64,000 nt of DNA from Pelecanus crispus (lineage: Eukaryota; Chordata; Aves; Pelecaniformes; Pelecanidae), in the NCBI RefSeq assembly GCF_030463565.1, contig NC_134643.1, positions 82,085,721 to 82,149,720 of the forward strand. The letters are read 5' to 3'. Of the stretch, positions 1 through 11,535 are shown in pieces. Position 1 is the first letter of the stretch. Each line of letters starts with the position of its first letter. Under the pieces are notes generated by a model. The model worked only from the letters and a program-made list of their open reading frames with translations, made no database searches and was not told the origin of the DNA. The translations under genes and the position numbers were made by a program.

Positions 1-122
1 TTCTTTCAGTTTCTTTACGGTTGACTTTTAACTAATTCTGTGGTGTATGCCCTTTTCTCAAGGATGGCCTGGGTTTCCAAATTCAAGTGTATGAATTTTG
101 ATGTTTCCTAACTGAGGAGGTG

Positions 123-258
123 TTAAAAAAAAAAACCAAACCCAAAACAAAACTGAAACAAAACCAAACCCCACACACAACAAAAAAAAAAAACCCAACA
201 CCCCCCCAACCCCAAAACAAAACACCAAAAAACCCCCACAACAAAACAAAACAACCCC
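123..258. repeat. A/C-rich low-complexity tract
   Basis: Nearly pure A and C on the + strand, with A-runs of up to 12 and C-runs of up to 7. The open frames across it on both strands (Lys/Pro/Asn-rich and Phe/Val/Gly-rich) are products of base composition, not genes. Confidence 0.85.
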
Positions 259-3234
259 TCAGAAAGCTATTTTGTCTTCAGGCTTTGCTGAAAATCCAGT
301 CTTTTCTTAGTCTTCAAGAATGAGAGAGGAAGTACACAATTAAAATTCAAAGCATTTAGTCAATAAAGAGCTCTGTAATTCTGATTACCTTATCTGTTTG
401 GAAGTATTTTAATGCCTTTTATTCTGCTGCACATACATGTGCAATTATTTCTTTTCTGTAGGTCATATTAAAGTCCTCCTGCATGGAGAATATATGGAAA
501 TGAGCTCTCTATCTCAGCTAATAGCAAGTTGCTGACTCCAAACTTGTGCAAGCAGTAACGGTCAAGAAAGACGACTCAGTCTTTAGGGATGTAATTTCAT
601 CTGTTTCTTGTGTGGATCTTTTTTTGGTACTTAGGATGCCTGAAGGTACTGGCAAAACAATCTCCCTATGCAAATAGCAACAAGAAAGGCGACTATAATA
701 GTTAACCTGTGGCCACTGAGGCCAGACTTTATTTAAGAAGCTGGCCAGACTGGATAGTTTCTACCCAAGAGCTTTAGAAATGCTTGATGAGGCAAGTTGT
801 GGGGTTGATCGTTTTTAAATGCTCTTGGAACGCAGGAAAATTCCTGGAGACTTGAAAAACACTAGTGCTTTTTAAGCTAAAACTAATGCTGCCTTAATGA
901 GGGTAAATGAAATGACTCAATGCTATTATATTAATAATAACCATAGTCTACTCAAATTCAATGAGGAGTAGAAGAGCTGAAAAAGTTTTACTGTCTTGGA
1001 TTAAATTTATGAAGAGGAGTTTCATAAAAAATGAGGCTAGTTAAGAGGAAAAGTTGGGAACAGCTGAAATAAAGTAAGTTGCAGGCAGCCAGGTGATTTT
1101 GAAGGGTGGGAGAGCAAAAAACCAGGGTGGTTAAAGCAGTGTGAAGGCAGCTGTAGGCAAAAAAGATATCCACACAAAAAAAAGGCAAAAAGGAACTTGT
1201 GTTAGGAGAGCAAAATATCACAAACTCTTTAAATAGTTTAAATAGGAAATCATCAGGAGACCAGAGTAGAAATTCCTTGAAAACAGCTTTCTACTAGCAT
1301 ATACTTAATAGAAGCTTTTTAGATTCTCCAGAAGCTTGCTGAAGAGTCTGTGGGATTGTCTCCAGAGAAGAATTTCAGAAAAGCAAAATCAGTTAGTTGA
1401 ATCAGCATGTGCTACAAAAGAAGTACGTCATTCTTTACAAGGATGAATGAGAAGTGGTCCCAGAAGAGGTTTTAGGAAAAATGGTAATGTACACAGTAAT
1501 AAACCTCCGGACACAGGTACCAGAACTGGGAACGCCTCTGTGAAGTTGACAAGCTATTGCTAATCATTTGTTGCTTCATTTAACCTTGCTCTTAGGAGAA
1601 GAGGTGATGACATATGCAATACACTTAATGCATGATCTTAAAAAGGGTGTTGCTGATTACCAGCAAAGGGGTAGCAATTATAGAAGCAACTGGATTGTTA
1701 GAGGTGTAACCGTTATACATTGTAGAAGAATTGACTTGGCTTTTAAAGAGGGAAGCCAGGCCTCAGGTTAGAGGTATTTGAAGGTGTTACAGAGGTAATC
1801 AGAGAAATTAAGTCTTCCGTGGGAGAGGAGACTGATCAGTGGGGTTCTTGAGCGTGGAAAGACGATGGGAGAAAGTACAGCCCACTCTATAGATTTCTGT
1901 TGTGTCACAGCACAACAGCTACAGAGTAGCAAGTGAAAAGAATTTCCTTCATGCTGTGCATAAATAAGCATCTTATTGCCACAGGATATTGTGGAGATAA
2001 ATGTATGCCTTTCAAAAGTATTAGTGAAATTCAAGTTTCGTAGCTTCACCGAGCATAGTATTTTGTGCCTGCAATTTTCATTAATAACTTTTGGAGGCGA
2101 GAAGGTTGTGGAAGAGGAAGAAGAACTGATAAAGATGTTGTTTTCTAAATGTCCACTGTTGTCAAATGTTGGAAGCAGTATTCTGGGCAAGGTAGACTTC
2201 TGGTCTGATTAAATGAGGAGTTACTTTTGAAGTCCTCTCTTATATTCCACAGAAAGATTGGTTAGCTGATGACAGCAACCCTTTCTGGCCTTAAAATTAG
2301 TAACAAGACCACAGCATCATGTGCTTTGTTGTGTGTAATAATAAATTGACAACTGTGGACCTATTGGTTTTCTTTTTGTAATGTCTGCTGTTACTGGTTG
2401 AAAAGGGGATTGACAAGTAGAAATACAGAAGTCAAAAAGAAATATTAATACTTTTCAGGTTGGAAAGCACTCCAGTTGTTAGGATTGTCCATTAAAGCAG
2501 CAGAATGTAACTATGGTGGGTTACTGTGTTCTGTATGTTTGTAGAATCAGTATAGCATGTAAAGCATTTTTTCAAGAACTTCACTTCTAGTCATAAAAAT
2601 GCTTTTTAAACTAACAGCTTTCTTCTGCTCAGTAGGATGTGATTTGTTGGAAGTGTCTGTTGACCTGGAACCAACAAGGAGATGACTAAGTAGGAGGAAA
2701 ATGGTTTTAACATGCCTCTGCCTTGCCAAGGAATATGGAAACAATAACAGATTTGTCAAGTCTGTGGGTCAGCTAGCCTTGTAGTGATATATGATACTTC
2801 TCTGTGCATGACATACTTGGTGTATTGGGTTGTTTTTTTCTAAAGCACCATTTAGGAGCTGAAACGTGAATCTTTCTTTGTCCCAGTTGCTCTTTATCAC
2901 CTTCATGGGCATGCTGTCCACTGATCAGATGTATCCAGAGTAGGTGGGAGATCTTGCCTTCTCTTCATTGTGGCAGGCACATAATGTGGACTGTCTTCTT
3001 ACTTGTTTTACGGTGTAATTTGATAGCCAAGACTGTGCATGTTTGGCAGTTGCCAAAGCATTTTTGGTCCATGCACTAAAGCTCTGCAGTAGTCCTTCTC
3101 CCGTTTCCCCATTTTTGTTCTCCCCAAGCCACGACATCCTCCATGCTGCCTTTCCTTATCACTCTGGGGTATGTTGCATCACTCATGTGCCAAGCAGTCT
3201 CTTCTCGAGGTTTCAAACAGTGCAAAGGTGATTC

Positions 3235-3482
3235 CCATGTGTGATGGAGCCCTGCTTTCCTGGAGATGGCTGAACACCTGCTTGCCCATGGGAAGTAGTG
3301 AATGAACTCCTTGTTGTGCTTTGCTTGCGTGCATGGCTTCTGTTTTACCTATTAAACTGTCTTTATCTCAACCCATGAGTTTTCTCACTTTTACTCTTCT
3401 GATTCTCTCCCCCATCCCACCAGGAGGGAGTGAGCGAGTGGCTGTGTGGGGCTTAGTTGCTGGTTGGGGTTAAACCATGACA
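3235..3482 (+). mobile_element. 3' part of an avian ERV LTR (solo fragment)
   Basis: The segment reads like the 3' portion of a common avian ERV LTR. It has an ATTAAA poly(A) signal near 3351 followed by a T-rich stretch, a segment with AGTGAGCGAGTGGCTG near 3430, and an end in GGTTAAACCATGACA whose final CA matches the canonical LTR end. The 5' boundary is imprecise because sequence before about 3235 no longer resembles the element, so it is 5'-truncated. Family identity (a TguLTR5-like ERV-L LTR) is from memory. No internal retroviral genes adjoin it. Confidence 0.65.
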
Positions 3483-3665
3483 CTGGTGTGCTTCCTTCTT
3501 TGGAAGAGAACCAACAGCTTAAAAAATTAGTATTCAATTTAGTAAGAAATTAAAACTTTAGATGCTGCTTTCTTCCCATGTAAGAGCAGAACCGTGCTCT
3601 TGGGGGGCGGGGAGTAATAATCACACAGATGACATCATAGGAACACCCTTTCCTCAGTGAAGAAG

Positions 3666-3790
3666 AGGTAGTAGCTCAGCAGTTAGTTGCTCTGAGATGT
3701 GCTGGTGACCAGGTTCAAGTTCTGGCTGTTTCGGGAGTGAGCCTGAACCACTCAGTGACCTCTCTCTCCCTGCCTTTTGGCACGTGTAAG
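3666..3790 (+). repeat. MIR-like tRNA-derived SINE relic
   Basis: It shows an A-box-like GTAGCTCAGCAGTTAGT, about 30 bases later a B-box-like GGTTCAAGTTCTGGCTG, and then a segment resembling the MIR core and 3' part (CACTCAGTGACCTCTCTCT). The order and spacing fit MIR in + orientation. It is strongly diverged and does not fold as a functional tRNA, since an acceptor stem is absent. A tRNA pseudogene is the alternative. Confidence 0.5.
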
Positions 3791-4458
3791 AGTGACTTAA
3801 TAAATATTTTGTTGCAACAGATTATGATCTCATATCCTCTTACAAACTGCATGTAGACCAGTCACTGAGGGATGGCCCTGTTCAGTGGAGAGTTCAAAGT
3901 GTGGGACAAGGCTTTAAGAAGGAAGCAGTGATTTTCAAGAGGAGAGTTGTTTAATAATACCTGGAGGTTTGCAGTGCTGGCCATCTCTCTGCTCTAAAAA
4001 TGAAGCTTTCTCAGTGCTGAATTGCTAGAGGCTTTTAGATATCTCCTCAACTTTCTGTTAGCAACACCCTTTTTAACCCCCTACCCTTTTCTGTGTCTCA
4101 CTTTTGGTTCAGGGTTTTTTCTGTGGGTCTCAGGTTTTTCATGGGTCATAGGGAAGTATGCTGCTGTCTCTTAAGTGCAGAGCTCATGGACAAGGTATTG
4201 CATTAAACCTGTTGGGCCTCACTGCCAGCTGCTGGGGAGAGGAGAAAGGGAAGAGATCTGGATTCTGTGGTGGGAGGGGGTCCTTTCCAGCCCTGCATCT
4301 CTGTTTCTACCCCCTGGACTTCCCTGGTAAAACCTGTCTGGGATCTGAGTGGTTGCAGTCTCTCTTCCATGAAGTTTCAAGATGACTTAGTGTTGCCATC
4401 TGTTCTTTTGGAGCAAAGCTACTGACTTGCTAAAAAATAAAATGCAGTGAATTAATAA

Positions 4459-4993
4459 AATCATAGAATCACAGAATGGTTTGAGTCGGAAGGGGCCTTT
4501 AAAAATCATCTAGTCCAACCCCCCTGCCACAGGCAGGGACATCTTTCACTAGGCCAGGCTGCTCAAAGCCCCATCCAACCTGGCCTTGAACACTTCCCAT
4601 GATGGGGTATCCACAACTTCTCTGGGCAACCTGTTCCAGTGTCTCACCACCCTCATCATAAAAAAAATGTCTTCCTTATATCCAATCTAAGCCTACCCTC
4701 TTTCAGTTTAAAACTATTGCCCCTTGCCCTGTCACTTACAGGCCCTGGTAAAAAGCCTCTCTCTCTCTTTTTTACAAACCCCCTTTAAGTACTGAAAGGC
4801 CACGATGAGGTCTCCCTGGACCCTTCTCTTCTCCAGGCTGAACAACCCCAACTCTCTCAGCCTGTCTTCAGAGGAGAGAGGTTCCAGCCCTCCTGACTTC
4901 ATGGCCCTGCTAACAGGTCCATGTCTGTCTTGTGCTGGGGGCCCCACAGCTAGATGCAGTACTGCAGGTGGGGTCTCACAAGGGCAGAGGGGG
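4459..4993 (-). mobile_element. CR1 non-LTR retrotransposon, 5'-truncated, reverse orientation
   Basis: It begins on the + strand with TCATAGAATCACAGAATGG, the reverse complement of the CR1 3' tail, and continues with the 3' UTR and C-terminal ORF2 region. On the - strand a frame over about 4732-4947 keeps the CR1 ORF2 C-terminal motif [14 protein letters not shown]. The copy is about 535 bp, truncated at its 5' end as is usual for CR1, and non-autonomous. No target duplication was seen. Confidence 0.93.
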
Positions 4994-7561
4994 ATGTTAA
5001 CGTTAAGAAAATGTTAATATAGCATGGGTAGTAAGTAGTTACTGCAAACAACAAAAAATGGTGGATCAACTTCTTGACAATGGGAATTTCTGCCAGGTGG
5101 AAAGCTGCATGGTCTTTCTCATGCTGTTGTTTACTCTACTTTTTCCTTTCTTGCAAGTTAAAACCCTAAGCTAAATTGTTCTCTGGCATTGTCAGCATGA
5201 GCCCAGAGGTCTTTGGAGAAGCTAATTCCTTTGGCTTCTCCCTACTGCATCACCCAAAATAATACCATAGTCTGTCTTTAAGTGGCATGTGCTGTTTGTT
5301 TTTTATCACTACTCCAAACATTTATACTGGGTTGTATTTCCACCTCTGCCTTCTTGTGAAGGAATTTCAGCTGAACGGTTAACATCTCCCTTCACTTGAG
5401 CTTGTGTTTTTCTGGGTAGTGAATTAGAGGCTCCTTACAGTTTGTTAATTTTGCTTTTAGCGTTACGTAACCTGTACAAGGTTGTAAGTACATAATAGAA
5501 CTTTGAGTAGGATGTTCTTTTATAGCTCATTTTACAGTCCTTGGCCTATTCCGCTTCAAAATTCTCATAAGCAGCCTAGGTTAGCCAAAATACACACTTT
5601 GTGTTAATTAAATCTCTTAAATAGAGTCTAATTTTTTCCTCCTCTTGAAGCTGGTGAGAGATTAGTAATAAAAGAAAATTAGCTGGTTGATAGCATCATA
5701 TATGTGATCAGTGCAGAAACAGCATAACCGCCTCAGGTGTATGGTGAACTCTTCATTCCTATGTGAACATTCAACATATTAAAAGTTGACAACATTATTT
5801 GAACATTTATCCTGACAAGATAATTTTATCAAAGATCAGAATTAACAAACTGAGGAAGCACTAGAAAATGTAATGTATACATTTAAAAAAAGTCTTATTT
5901 CCTTCAGTGGGTTTGCTCCCATTAAAGTTTTGCACTTCAGCAGAAAGCAATCTTGAAAGATTTGCAATTGATATTGCTGGACCTACGATTTTGTTTGAGA
6001 TGATTCCTTCTAAAACATGAAAAATAATTTGACTGTTGCTAATATAGGGTTTTGAGACTAAATGGTTAATTGTCGATTTCCTCTCCTGACCTCTTGACTC
6101 AGGCAGTGCAATTGTAGTGGGCAACAAGTCAGTAAAACCAAATTATCTTTTTTTTTTTTTTTCCCCCTCTTAAGATGAGGAAAGAGAAGATTTTCTGTGA
6201 AGGGTAATTGAGAGCATCCTGAGAGAATAAAATGTTGAGTGTTGATGAAAAGTAAACCTAATTCATTGTATCTGATGAAGTTGCTGTCCTAGATTTGTTT
6301 TCATTTCTGTCTGCAAATGTTTTCAAAGGGGTTTAACTTTCTTAAATTCATAAGATATTTCTGATTTACATCTTGGTTTCTATCTTGTTCTTGTGTTTTG
6401 GCAAGAACTCTATGTCACAATTTGTAGCTTCCAATAGGCATGGGGGCCATCCAAAATAGTTTTCATTTCCCACTGAGGTACGTTCTTAGAAGAACTTTTC
6501 CAATCCAAATAACTGGCATTTATTACTTCTTTTTAATTGCTTAGTGTGATACTTGCTTACATTTGCTGTTTTAATGTCTTTTCCTGTCTGTAAACTGAGA
6601 GCCCCAAAGGGCACATGCGTGCAGTCGCTGAATTCAGTTTACATAGCTCGACGGATGTTTTGGGGAAAAGCAGATTGTGTGTATGTGCTGTTTGTCACAG
6701 ATGGTGTCCCAACAAGAAAAAAGTTGTGCTAATGCTGAAGGAAAATGAAACGAAAGTAAGTAAATGAAATAGCAAAAAAAGGATGGCCTTGGAGTTTAGC
6801 ATCATTTTTTCCAGCAGCTTTGGGGAAAGCGGTCAATATGGCACATGTATGCTTGAGCTCAGCAAAGGTTCTCAAGTTGCGCTATGTAGGCAACAAACAA
6901 TGGGCAGGAGAAATTTCTCTGGACAATTTTGTTCCTCTGGATATTACCAGTGTCCCAATTTTAAGTCTAATACCTTTTTTTGGTGAGCTTTTTGTGAGAC
7001 CTGATCATGCAAATAGGTAAGGATCTTAATTCCATATTAAAAAAAAAAAAAAAGTATATTGCTAGTCTTTGAGATTGTAGAGAAAAATCTTAGAAGATGA
7101 AAGGGTTGTGAAACTTTAAAATAAAGGCAAGGTAGGCAAAACACAGACATTTCACCCCTAATAATTTAACTTAGGTGGGTCTTTTTTTTTATTCAGTTTT
7201 TTTTTTGCAGGACCTGTGAATTTGTAATGATTTTTAGACCTCACTAGAAGCACACTGTCAAAACCAGAAAATAGTTTGAGTCCCGTGCCCATCCAGGAAT
7301 ACAGATCTCAAGTGTTTCCACTTCTGGTGTACATAAATGAGGAAGGGGGGGGTCATTTTTCAGAGTTCAGGATTGTTGGTGGAGGAGAAGAAACAGGACT
7401 CACTTTATGCAGCGTATTGCAGTAGTCCAAGATCCTGAATTAGGTTTTTAATTACCCCTTATAAAGCTTTTCTTCTGGGTTTGTTCTGCTGCCTCTCAGC
7501 TTGCAGCTGAACTAGTTACGTGAACAGTCGGATTAACTCTGGTCCTTCCCTTGCCTTTTAG

Positions 7562-7719
7562 GACTCCTCAGTGGGCAGACTTCTCCAACCAACACCAAAC
7601 TGGAAAAGCTGGACCCCCAGCAGGTGCTGCAGCTGTGTCTCCGGTACCAAGATCATCTTCAACAGTGTGCAGAAGCAGTTGCCTTTGATCAGAACGCACT
7701 CGTGAAGCGGATCAAGGAG
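7562..7719 (+). CDS. BORCS5: BORCS5 internal coding exon (BORC complex subunit 5, myrlysin)
   Basis: BORCS5 is a subunit of BORC, the lysosome-surface complex that recruits the GTPase ARL8 and so couples lysosomes to kinesin for outward movement. This exon is bounded by TTTTAG before and GTACGG after. Its first two bases complete a Gly codon split by the intron, and 52 codons follow, starting LLSGQTSP and ending VKRIKE. Compared with human BORCS5 as I recall it, this covers about residues 68-120 with only a few substitutions. It is a predicted helical segment rich in Leu, Gln and Ala. The exon ends in phase 0, which fits the next exon at 25277. Exons for the first roughly 67 residues, including the myristoylated N-terminus, are not in the window. 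Confidence 0.95.
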
Positions 7720-10700
7720 GTACGGCCCACGGCATGCCCGCTTCTGGTGCGGAAGCGCTCAGGTCATCGGCATGGCCGTCTTGCTCTATGAATGCAGGTG
7801 CTTGCTGTAGATGGTCTTGGGTCACTTGCAGCAGTCCACTTCAGAGTAAACCCTGTAGAGAAACTTTGTGAGTGTGCACTTCAAGCAAAGTTTCCCGGCT
7901 TTGATTGTGGTTGCTGTTAGGTAATGTGTTTATTGGTTATGCTCTATGATTCCTGGTTGTAAACAGTGGGTGTTCCTCTGACATGGCAAGTACTGCAAGT
8001 AACTATTGAACAAGTAAAAGATGACTGGAATTTTTAAAGGCAACATTCCTTATTTAGATCTGTATGCTTACCATTTTATTATGTATCACGGTTAAGCTCT
8101 AATTTAAGGAAAGAAATGGTTATCAGAACATGGTTGGAGAAGGTAGTATTTCTTTCTTTCTTCAATGGATTTGTAGAGCTAGACTGTTTTCAAAGCCCAT
8201 AACATGTTGTCTCTTCTCTGATCCATATGGCTGCTAAAAAAGATGTTCCTGTGCTGCTGTTTTTACCACTAAACCATCATTTGAAACTCACTGATCTGCT
8301 TAAATATTCAATGATACTGTTGGGGAGGAAATTAATTGATGGGCTGAGCATCCTGCAATTCGATTCTTTTTCTCGTGTGTAACTACTGATGTTGGAAGCA
8401 GTAGGGTGGCTGACAACTTCATTTTTTTGTCAAGACAGATTGGCATGAGAGGAGATGCTGTTGGAGAGTGTTTTCTCACATATTCTCAGATGTGTGGAAG
8501 AACTGGTGAATGCTGCGTATGTCAAAAGTCTGTGAGACCAAATACCTTTCAATGTCAAAAGAAAATTTTTTGAACAGGTGGTTAATTTTTATTCATGCAA
8601 TATAAACAATGACCTTGATTCGTTGTTGCTATGTTGGCTTAGAGTTAAGAAAATCCCACATGACAAACTGGATAATAAATTTGATTCATGGGCTGTTTTG
8701 AGAAGCTGCTGTCATCATGAAGTTGTAAGTCCAAAATAACGTGGGAGCCATTAAAAAGACCTTTTTACTTTGGTGTATCAAGATCTGAGGCCAGCTATTA
8801 CACAAGATGTAAAGATATTTGCAGATGTTGGTGACTCAGTTCACACAATCTCAGAAATGGGATTTAATTGCCAGCCTAATGACAGTGTACTGCATTAATC
8901 CAAGCAGATTGTAATTCTTTTGGCTGTTAAAGTGTGAGAGGAAATATCGACATGATTTAAAGTTGTGGTAGACTCTACCAGTGCAATCTGCACTAGTTGG
9001 ATTTGCCTTCTATAGGGGAGATTGTCTTTCAAATTAGCATTGGTGATGTTTTCTTCCTTTTCATAAGGGTTACGATTTTTTTTTCCATGTAAGATAAATA
9101 TAATGATGATATTGATATTGTCACTGACTGACTTTATCACAGGCTCCTCTCTGACAAAGTGAAGGAGAAATGGGTGACTCTGTAACTTGGGCAACTGACA
9201 AGCCAGTTGAGGGTTTTTTTGGTCAAAACACTTAAGTAATTTCAGATGCTTTTAATCCCTTTGCCAGATCTGGTTGGTTTTTACTGTTCATTTTTCTAAT
9301 AATTTTTGAATGTTTTTCTTGCATTGGCTGTTCTGCGTGTGTGTTCTGGAGGAGCCGGGTGGGACCCACTCAGCTTAAATCATTCTTTCCAAATTGTTTG
9401 GGCTCTCCTTGGTGCACTAAATTGAACCACTGTTGACAGTTGTTGACAACAAGGGGTGCAAGCTGAACTAGAACAGGGTATGTCTCTCCTTGCAAGTGTA
9501 GACAAAGGAAATCACGTTTGGCTGCACCCATTTGTCAGCAATGATTTAGTTTTGCTGTGTAGACAAAGCTTTGACCCTTGGTAAGGAGTAAAAATGGGAG
9601 AGAAAATGAAGTGTATTGTGAAAAGCATAATGTGTGCGTGAGATGGACAGTAAATTCTTTTTATCCTCATTTTAGTAGTCAGTATTTCCCTTTTCCTCTC
9701 ACAGTGTAAGCATTGAAGTGTTTTTCTTCTGATAACAGACTTACCAAGTGATTGATGCTTTTAACTTTCCTACAAAATGCTGGTGAGCTTCAATCCCCAA
9801 TTCCAGCCATTTGTCTGAGTGTTCACTTTTCAGACTGTCACTGACTGTACTCAGTGTAGTAATAGTCCTACTGTGTAGTGTGCTACAGTCATACAGCCTG
9901 CAGCCAGGATTTTTTTTAGTCTTTCCTTGACAGAATGTCCCAGGGCAAATATCTTTTGCTCATTGTCTGTGTGGCCAGAAAAAATGTTTCCTGGTTTCTG
10001 GCAAAACTCAAAAGTACTGTTGCAAATTCATTGGTCCTCGATAACTCATAATTGACTGTGGTGGTTTGTAAATCGGCACACAACCTGAATTAAAATGGCT
10101 CTTAATAGGAAAGAGAATAAGCTAAGGAAAACAAAAACCTTGCATGCCGTTAGTTACTGCAGATATAAGTAGGTACATCTGTGCGTTCCCCTACTTTGGG
10201 GACCAAAACAGTCTAGCTTTGCTCTCCGTCCCATTTCCCAGTTTAGCCAGAATTTCTTTGCAGTGTGTTGGCTGGATCAGTATCTGCTCCTAAACGTAGA
10301 ACCTGTGTGACTTCCAGGTTGCTATGACTGTTTTCTCTCAAGAAGAAATACATTTACCCACGCGTTTGCTTGAAGGGGAAAGAATTGAAGATGTGATTGA
10401 AGGTAGTTGACTCAACTGCCTCTCTTCAGCAGTTACGCTTACTTGTACCCAAACTGTTGGTTTTGGAAGGGATTGATTTTTATCACAATAGGCTTTGTCT
10501 TCACTGCCAAAAAAAAAAAAAAAAAAGGATGTGCTTGCATCTTTTTAGGGAAAAATAACCACTATGCGTTAAATATTATGTTTCATATTAATTTTTGGCA
10601 GCTGATTCACCATCTGTTGCAACACTGCATTAATTCCAGGACCACTGAAATATTTAGCATTCTTTTTAATTTTTTTCTCCTTATCAGTTTGAAAAACAAC

Positions 10701-11439
10701 AGAACAGCAATTTGGGATTTATGTATGTGTTAATCCAGGGTTATGGCATCTCACAAAATTTGACAGTTTTCAAGAAAAAAGCCTGTGTGCAGCATTTTCT
10801 GGGTAATTTGTCTACTCCTTGGTGTTTTGTAGGATGAAAATTTTTAGTGTATTGGATGAATCACCACATTATTGACTTCTGGGGATGTTCTGTTCAGATG
10901 GGTCTGGGAATAGGATCTAGTCTGTCTACTGATGGTATGTTGGATCCACATGAGCTTTTTATATGTGTACGCTAGGATAAAGGTGCATTTTTAAAATCCA
11001 TTAGATAGTGTTGTAAAATGCTAAGATATAAAAGGCAATTATAGCTAGTTAATAGGTTAAACTGATCTTACTGCACCGTGGAGCTTTTTTACCAGTGTGT
11101 TTAATGATGGGGACAGAGTTGATGACGCACCTTATGGAGAATGTGATCCTTCAGGCTAAAAATCACAGGGGTGAACCATGACTTGTTAAGCCAGGATAAA
11201 ACAATCTTGGTCTGCCTATACTTGGGTGTTCTGTATATATATATAAAAAAAACCCCAACTCTTTAGTGTATATCTGCATGAGGACAAAAAAAGCTCAACT
11301 ACAGTGTTCTTCCTTTATTTCTGTGGTGGGTTTAGTGTTCTAGCTGTAGACAGGAGGTCTTAACTTGCTGCATCCCACATCCGTCTCTGCCATGACAGTG
11401 GAGTAGGTCTGTGTTATAACTAGTTTGAAGTTTTGAGCA

Positions 11440-11535
11440 GCTCCAGCTGCTGCTGGATTTGCGAGCTGTGTGTGCTCTCTTTGCCAAGACTGTCTGCCTC
11501 AGTTTTGTGATCTGTAAAATGGAGGGTTTCTGCCA
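11440..11535 (+). repeat. MIR-like SINE relic (3' part)
   Basis: The stretch GCGAGCTGTGTGTGC followed by CTCAGTTTTGTGATCTGTAAAATGGAGG resembles the 3' half of MIR, whose hallmark is CTCAGTTTCCTCATCTGTAAAATGGG. Divergence is high and the boundaries are approximate. Confidence 0.5.

Larger units (their letters stand above)
1..7561 (+). other. BORCS5: BORCS5 intron (partial, upstream of the first exon in window)
   Basis: This is AT-rich noncoding sequence ending in a polypyrimidine stretch and AG acceptor at 7560-7561. No open frame here resembles the N-terminal part of BORCS5 (about residues 1-67 in human), so the upstream coding exons should lie outside the left edge. Recognisable contents are an A/C-rich simple tract, the 3' part of an ERV LTR, a MIR-like relic and a reverse CR1, each listed separately. 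Short open frames up to 140 codons occur but none has family resemblance or splice context. Confidence 0.75.

Noticed and set aside
1768..2190. 140-codon open frame on the - strand in the BORCS5 intron
   Set aside because: Low-complexity Ser/Phe-rich translation, no family resemblance and no splice context.
3666..3740. Possible tRNA gene (A- and B-box-like motifs)
   Set aside because: No acceptor-stem pairing or plausible anticodon arm; better explained as a MIR-like SINE relic.
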